From: Acetobacter peroxydans
GTDB taxonomy: Bacteria; Pseudomonadota; Alphaproteobacteria; Acetobacterales; Acetobacteraceae
Length of the DNA stretch: 38,961 bases
Assembly: GCF_006539345.1 (NCBI RefSeq)
Contig: NZ_BJMV01000015.1
Location: forward strand, 1-38,961
Direction: 5' to 3'
The notes under the pieces were generated by a model, which made no database searches, was not told the DNA's origin, and saw only the letters and a list, made by a program, of their open reading frames with translations. Positions 34,943 through 38,961 of this stretch are shown here, piece after piece (the first letter of the stretch is position 1; the number at the start of each line of letters is the position of its first letter). Made by a program: the position numbers and the translations under genes.

Positions 34943-35043
34943 GACAGGCTCTTTCCTCCACTGGCGCCGTCACTGGCCATCGGTGGGGCGCCTGTTTGTC
35001 AGAACGGCCAGCAGGGTTGGTGTCCTGCGGGCCGGTAAGTAAG

Positions 35044-36972
35044 TCAGGGAGACTTGCGCTTGCGTGATGACGGGCTTTTGGAAGCCTTGCCAGCCGGGCG
35101 GGGCTTCGAGGACCTGCGTTCGCCTGCCTCGGCTCCGCCGCGCTCTGCGTTGCCCCAAGGCGCATCTTCGCGGTATCCGCCCTTGCGCTCGAAGCCACGG
35201 TTGGGGCCACGCGCGGGCTTGCCGCCCGGCCCGCCCCGGCCGCCGCCGCCATGGGCACCGCCGCCGCCAGCCGGGGCGCGGGCGGGCTCGATGCTGATTT
35301 CATCCGGGTCGGTGGCGGAGGCGCAGCTTGCGAAGCGCTCGGCCTTGTCGGATGCGATTTCCACCAGTGTATGATCGCCAGCGATGCGGATCGCGCCGAT
35401 ATCCTGCTTGCGGATACCGCCCAGCTTGCACAGCATCGGCACCAGCCATTTGGGGTCGGCCCGGTCTGCCCGCCCGACGGACAGGCGGAACCAGTTGCCC
35501 TGCATAGCGGGGCCACGCTCACGCGGGGCGCGCTCGCCGCGTTCAAATCCGGCATCGTCCCGCACGGGGCGGGAACGGGGCGTATCGGGGGTGATGACGC
35601 GTACCGTCATGGGTTCCGGCAGGCTCTTCTGCCACAGCCCCACCAGCGCCTGTGCGAGTTGCTCAGGGGCGTGGGTTGCAACCAGACGTTCCACCAGTGA
35701 GAGAGACGTATCATGCCGGGCAGAAACCGCAGCAGCGCTGTCCGTGGCCGTATCGTCGCCCGCCGCGCTTGTTTCGGCCGCGTCTTTTACCGGAGCGTTG
35801 AGGAACGGTGCGTTCAGCAGGCGTTCGGCATCGGCCTGGGTAATGGCGGCGCGGTCGGGCGCACCGCTCCATTCTGCTTCAACCTTCGCGGCCTGCAGCA
35901 GGCGTTCGGCCACACGCTTGCGTGCGGGCGGCACCAGCAGGACGCAGGTACCCTTGCGGCCCGCGCGGCCGGTACGGCCAGAGCGGTGCAGCAAGGTGGC
36001 CGGGTTGGAAGGCAGGCTGGCGTGGATGACAAGCCCGAGTTCAGGAATGTCGATCCCGCGTGCGGCCACGTCCGTTGCCACGCATACGCGGGCCTGACCG
36101 TGGCGCAGGCTTTCAATGGCCCGGCTGCGTTCATTCTGGCCCAGATCACCCGAGATGGCGACAGAGGAAAAGCCCCGTTCCGTCAGGATGGCCTGCAACT
36201 GGCGCACCGCTTCACGCGTATGGCAGAACACGATGGCCGTGCGGGCTTCTTCCAGCCGCAGGACGTTCACGACCGCCGCCGCCATGTCCGGCTGGTTGGC
36301 CAGCACGGCGCGGTAGGTGATATCGGCATGGGGCGCATTGGCGCCGATGGTGTCCAGCCGCAGGGCATCGTTCTGGTAGCGGCGGGCAAGAGCCGCGATC
36401 TCACGTGCGATGGTGGCGGAAAACAGCAGCGTGCGGCGGGTTTTGGGGGCGGCGTCCAGCAGGGTTTCCAGCTCTTCGCGGAAACCCAGATCTAGCATTT
36501 CGTCGGCTTCGTCCAGCACGACAGCGCGCAGTTCGGTCAGATCAAGGTTGCCACGGCGTAGGTGGTCGCACAGGCGGCCCGGCGTGCCGACGACAATATG
36601 GCAGCCTCTGGCCAGCGCACTGGCTTCGCGCCGGGGTTCCATACCGCCCACGCATGAGACGATCCGCGCGCCGGTTTCGGCGTACAGCCATTCCAGTTCG
36701 TTCTTGACCTGCAGGGCCAGTTCACGCGTGGGAGCAATCACCAGCGCGAGCGGCGTGGGGGCAGGGGGGCAGCGTTCCGCGCCCGCCAAGAGCGTATCCG
36801 CCAGCGCCAGACCGAACGCTACCGTCTTGCCTGAGCCGGTGCGGGCCGACACGAGCAGGTCACGCCCCAACGCCTCCGGGGCCACAACGGCAGCCTGCAC
36901 GGGGGTGGGAGCTTCAAACCCGCGCGCCGACAGGGCACGTGCTAGGGGGGCGGGAGCGTTCTGAAAGGGCAT
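35044..36972 (-). CDS. DEAD-box RNA helicase with DbpA-type RNA-binding domain (DeaD/CsdA-like)
   Basis: ATP-dependent RNA helicase of 642 residues from ATG 36972; a TTG at 36993 is a weaker alternative. Motifs in order: GFEAPTPVQ (Q motif), SARTGSGKT (I), PTREL (Ia), GTPGRL (Ib), DEAD (II), SAT (III), then TAIVFCHTRE (IV), ATDVAARGIDIP (V) and HRSGRTGRAG (VI). A helical dimer-like region follows, then a DbpA-type RNA-binding domain (about 500-570: WLVPMLCKLGGIRKQDIGAI). The tail is Gly/Arg-rich (RGG-like) and ends in Lys/Ser. Such enzymes act in ribosome assembly and cold adaptation. The promoter region has a palindrome around a TATAAT box. Confidence 0.93.
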   Translation of the reverse strand: MPFQNAPAPLARALSARGFEAPTPVQAAVVAPEALGRDLLVSARTGSGKTVAFGLALADTLLAGAERCPPAPTPLALVIAPTRELALQVKNELEWLYAETGARIVSCVGGMEPRREASALARGCHIVVGTPGRLCDHLRRGNLDLTELRAVVLDEADEMLDLGFREELETLLDAAPKTRRTLLFSATIAREIAALARRYQNDALRLDTIGANAPHADITYRAVLANQPDMAAAVVNVLRLEEARTAIVFCHTREAVRQLQAILTERGFSSVAISGDLGQNERSRAIESLRHGQARVCVATDVAARGIDIPELGLVIHASLPSNPATLLHRSGRTGRAGRKGTCVLLVPPARKRVAERLLQAAKVEAEWSGAPDRAAITQADAERLLNAPFLNAPVKDAAETSAAGDDTATDSAAAVSARHDTSLSLVERLVATHAPEQLAQALVGLWQKSLPEPMTVRVITPDTPRSRPVRDDAGFERGERAPRERGPAMQGNWFRLSVGRADRADPKWLVPMLCKLGGIRKQDIGAIRIAGDHTLVEIASDKAERFASCASATDPDEISIEPARAPAGGGGAHGGGGRGGPGGKPARGPNRGFERKGGYREDAPWGNAERGGAEAGERRSSKPRPAGKASKSPSSRKRKSP

Positions 36973-37004
36973 ACGTTTATTAAGTCCAGGCAACAGCGGA
37001 AGAA

Positions 37005-37030
37005 CAAGGCCATTATAGCCTCTGGCCTTG
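37005..37030 (-). promoter_or_regulatory. Palindrome with embedded TATAAT upstream of the helicase gene
   Basis: CAAGGCC (37005-37011) and GGCCTTG (37024-37030) are perfect inverted copies, 12 bases apart. Between them the minus strand reads TATAAT (37017-37012), about 40 bases before ATG 36972. No clear -35 is seen. It is a candidate operator-promoter or a leader hairpin. Confidence 0.45.
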
Positions 37031-37136
37031 AAAGACCAGCATCTTGTCTCTCTTCACGCGTTTTCAGTTACGTCTGTGTTGCATCCGCGCCTGCTTGCGG
37101 GTCTTGTACGGGCGCAACACGCGACGTCATAAAGTC

Positions 37137-38961
37137 TTATTGGAAGGGCAGGTAGCGGAAGTCCATAAAGATTTCGCTCAGGCTCGTGTTGGGCGCGCCG
37201 CCATTGCCGCTCCACGCGTTCACGCGCGAGTAGGCAAGCTGGAGGCCACCCTGCACGGTGCCGTATTTGCCTTTGAAGAAGCGGTACCACGCTCCCATAG
37301 TGGCTTCCATCACGCTGTGGATATCGGGCGTGCAGCCCAGGCTGGACATTTCCGTGTAGCAGCCGCTTGTGTTCGCGTTAGGGTTGCCATAGCCGTACTG
37401 CGAACCGAAATAGCTGCGGCCCGAGGACTGATAGCCAAAGAAGCCATACACGTCGATGAGGGGCGTGGGGTGCGCCACAATGCCGCCCGTGGTCTGCACC
37501 GACAGGAGCGGCGAGGGCGCACCGCTGGCGTTGAGCGTGGCATCAGGCAGCAGAACCGAGCCGTAGCGGCCAATCCCGTAGCCTGCCAGACCGCTCAGGC
37601 GCACTTCCACCTTATGGGGGATGACGGGCAGAATCATCGAACCGCCGCCGCCGCCTGCAATCGCTGTGTTGTTGTGTCCGCCCACGCCCGGCGTGGTCAC
37701 GCGGTCATGCGGGAAGTGCAGGATGCCTTCGACCTCGTAATGGCCCCAGTGCGGGTCCCAGGCGATCTTGCCGATCACATCGGGGGCGATTTCGTTGGAG
37801 AACAGGGCCGGGTTGGTCAGGCCTGTGCCATCATATCCGACCGTGGCCACGTTACAGTTGGGCATGTAAACCTGCCCGTCCGGCAGGGATGACGTGCTGT
37901 TGCAGGCGCTGCCGCTGCCGCCCTTGTCGAAACTGCTCAGATTGTACAGCGTGGCGGAGTTTTCGATGGAAAGACCCGTCCACAGCCGATGGTTCAGGAA
38001 GTCCTTGACGAAACGGAACTGCAACTGCCGCGCCCAGGTCTGGCCCGCCAGCATGGAGGATTCGATTGTTTCGGGCAGACTTTCCTGACGCGGCGTAATG
38101 CCGATACGACCGGGGGTAAGCATACTCCACGCCTGTCCGGCCAGAAAGTGGAAGTTGTACTGGCTGTTGTCATACGCAAGATAGGCTTGCCGCATCCGCA
38201 CGGAATAGCTGTTGCTTTCGTAGGCATCGGTGGTGGCGGCGCCCGCACCGAAATCCATTTCAAAAAAGCCCGAAATGGTGGAGTGCGCATCCACATTGCC
38301 GCGCGCCATGAGCGAGAGGCGGCTATAGCGTGCGCTGCCTTCGAAATTGTCCGTGTGGTAACGCGACTGGTTCTTGAAGGGGATGTCCTGCCAGTAGTTG
38401 AAGGTGCCGGTGGCCGTGTGGCGGTTTTCCTCTACGGCCGACGCATCAAGGAAGCCGCCGAGGATCAGCGTGACAGGTCCCATGTGGAACACGCCGTGGT
38501 CGCCCAGCGCACCGGCGGCCTGCGCACCCACCGATTCACGCGAATGGGGGCCGACGTTATTTTCTGCCAGGCGGGAAATCACGTCTTCCGCCCTGTGGCC
38601 GATAACAGATTCGACCTCGGGCACATCCCGCGCGCCGGAAAACACGGGCTGGGCATCCGGCCCGGCGGCATAACGATGATGGCTGACCGCCGGTTCAGGC
38701 GTGGCCAGCCCGATGCCGTCCGTTGTATCGGCAACGCCTGAAATACCCTGCAGGGCGGTATGATGTGCTGCGGTGCCGCTGGCGCCATGTCCCGCCACGT
38801 GGTGCCCTCCCACGGCCGCCCGGTGCGCCGCAATCTGCTGCTGCACCGAAGCGAGTGCTTTTTGCAGGGCGCGCTGCTGCGCCTGAATGTTGGCGATCTG
38901 CTCTTCCAGTGCGTCCAGATCCGCGGCGCTGGCCCGACTGACGAGGCCGGGCAGGCTGCTT
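37137..38961 (-). CDS. Outer-membrane porin-like beta-barrel protein with N-terminal coiled coil, 5' end outside window
   Basis: The frame is open to the right edge, so the true start and signal peptide are missing; the GTG at 38846 is internal. The first visible residues form a heptad-like coiled coil (LDALEEQIANIQAQQRALQ), followed by a His/Ala/Gly-rich linker and then alternating beta strands with many aromatic residues (RYSRLSLMARGNV, SVRMRQAYLAYDN, FHFLAGQAWSMLTP). This is the plan of trimeric porins with periplasmic coiled coils, such as DcaP-type channels. The C terminus is FMDFRYLPFQ, close to the usual aromatic-ended barrel signal but with a final Gln. There are four Cys in two loops that may pair. 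Substrate unknown; the family is a best guess. Confidence 0.75.
   Translation of the reverse strand, partial: SSLPGLVSRASAADLDALEEQIANIQAQQRALQKALASVQQQIAAHRAAVGGHHVAGHGASGTAAHHTALQGISGVADTTDGIGLATPEPAVSHHRYAAGPDAQPVFSGARDVPEVESVIGHRAEDVISRLAENNVGPHSRESVGAQAAGALGDHGVFHMGPVTLILGGFLDASAVEENRHTATGTFNYWQDIPFKNQSRYHTDNFEGSARYSRLSLMARGNVDAHSTISGFFEMDFGAGAATTDAYESNSYSVRMRQAYLAYDNSQYNFHFLAGQAWSMLTPGRIGITPRQESLPETIESSMLAGQTWARQLQFRFVKDFLNHRLWTGLSIENSATLYNLSSFDKGGSGSACNSTSSLPDGQVYMPNCNVATVGYDGTGLTNPALFSNEIAPDVIGKIAWDPHWGHYEVEGILHFPHDRVTTPGVGGHNNTAIAGGGGGSMILPVIPHKVEVRLSGLAGYGIGRYGSVLLPDATLNASGAPSPLLSVQTTGGIVAHPTPLIDVYGFFGYQSSGRSYFGSQYGYGNPNANTSGCYTEMSSLGCTPDIHSVMEATMGAWYRFFKGKYGTVQGGLQLAYSRVNAWSGNGGAPNTSLSEIFMDFRYLPFQ

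Overview
The window is GC-rich chromosomal DNA that looks like an alphaproteobacterium of the family Acetobacteraceae (Komagataeibacter, Gluconacetobacter or Acetobacter type). I base this on overall protein character, high GC, and the mix of an exopolysaccharide-type operon, a large c-di-GMP enzyme and standard alphaproteobacterial housekeeping genes. The genus is an inference, not a database result. I see no tRNA, rRNA, CRISPR array, prophage or insertion sequence.

Layout. (1) 1-3409, plus strand: a tightly coupled three-gene set. It has the end of a GH44-type glycoside hydrolase with a long Ala-Pro tract at the window edge, a Wzx/MATE-type flippase, and a small secreted four-cysteine protein, which suggests polysaccharide export or remodelling. 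(2) 3554-9937, plus: a heavy-metal-type RND efflux adaptor and pump, followed by an overlapping OmpR-type response regulator and a sensor kinase. (3) 9966-11444: a cytochrome b561 (minus) divergent from a VIT/CCC1-type Fe/Mn transporter (plus), with a perfect palindrome over the transporter's probable -10. (4) 11669-16195, plus: a 1362-residue GGDEF-EAL protein carrying an internal heme-globin sensor domain, then a very serine-rich 99-residue protein.

(5) 16233-22718, minus: a LysR regulator and a five-gene operon closely matching the E. coli ydcSTUV-patD putrescine uptake and degradation genes. These encode gamma-aminobutyraldehyde dehydrogenase, an ABC ATPase, a binding protein and two permeases. 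(6) 22876-25704, minus: class A acid phosphatase and dihydroxy-acid dehydratase (ilvD). (7) 26054-29570, plus: pstC-pstA-pstB-phoU, without pstS or phoB in the window. (8) 29668-31917, minus: an MgtC-family protein with a hairpin-rich leader, and an AsmA-like membrane-anchored protein. (9) 32123-33093, plus: rplM-rpsI with a strong terminator. (10) 33257-38961, minus: an S10 serine carboxypeptidase, a DEAD-box RNA helicase with a DbpA-type RNA-binding domain, and an outer-membrane porin-like protein that runs off the right edge.

The most interesting item is the composite c-di-GMP protein. All key GGDEF and EAL residues are present, the inhibitory I-site is absent, and a globin-coupled-sensor domain with the expected Tyr and His lies between the two catalytic domains rather than at the N terminus. 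If the genus is right, it could link oxygen to cellulose or biofilm control. Several perfect palindromes over putative promoters (transporter, c-di-GMP gene, helicase) are candidate operators.
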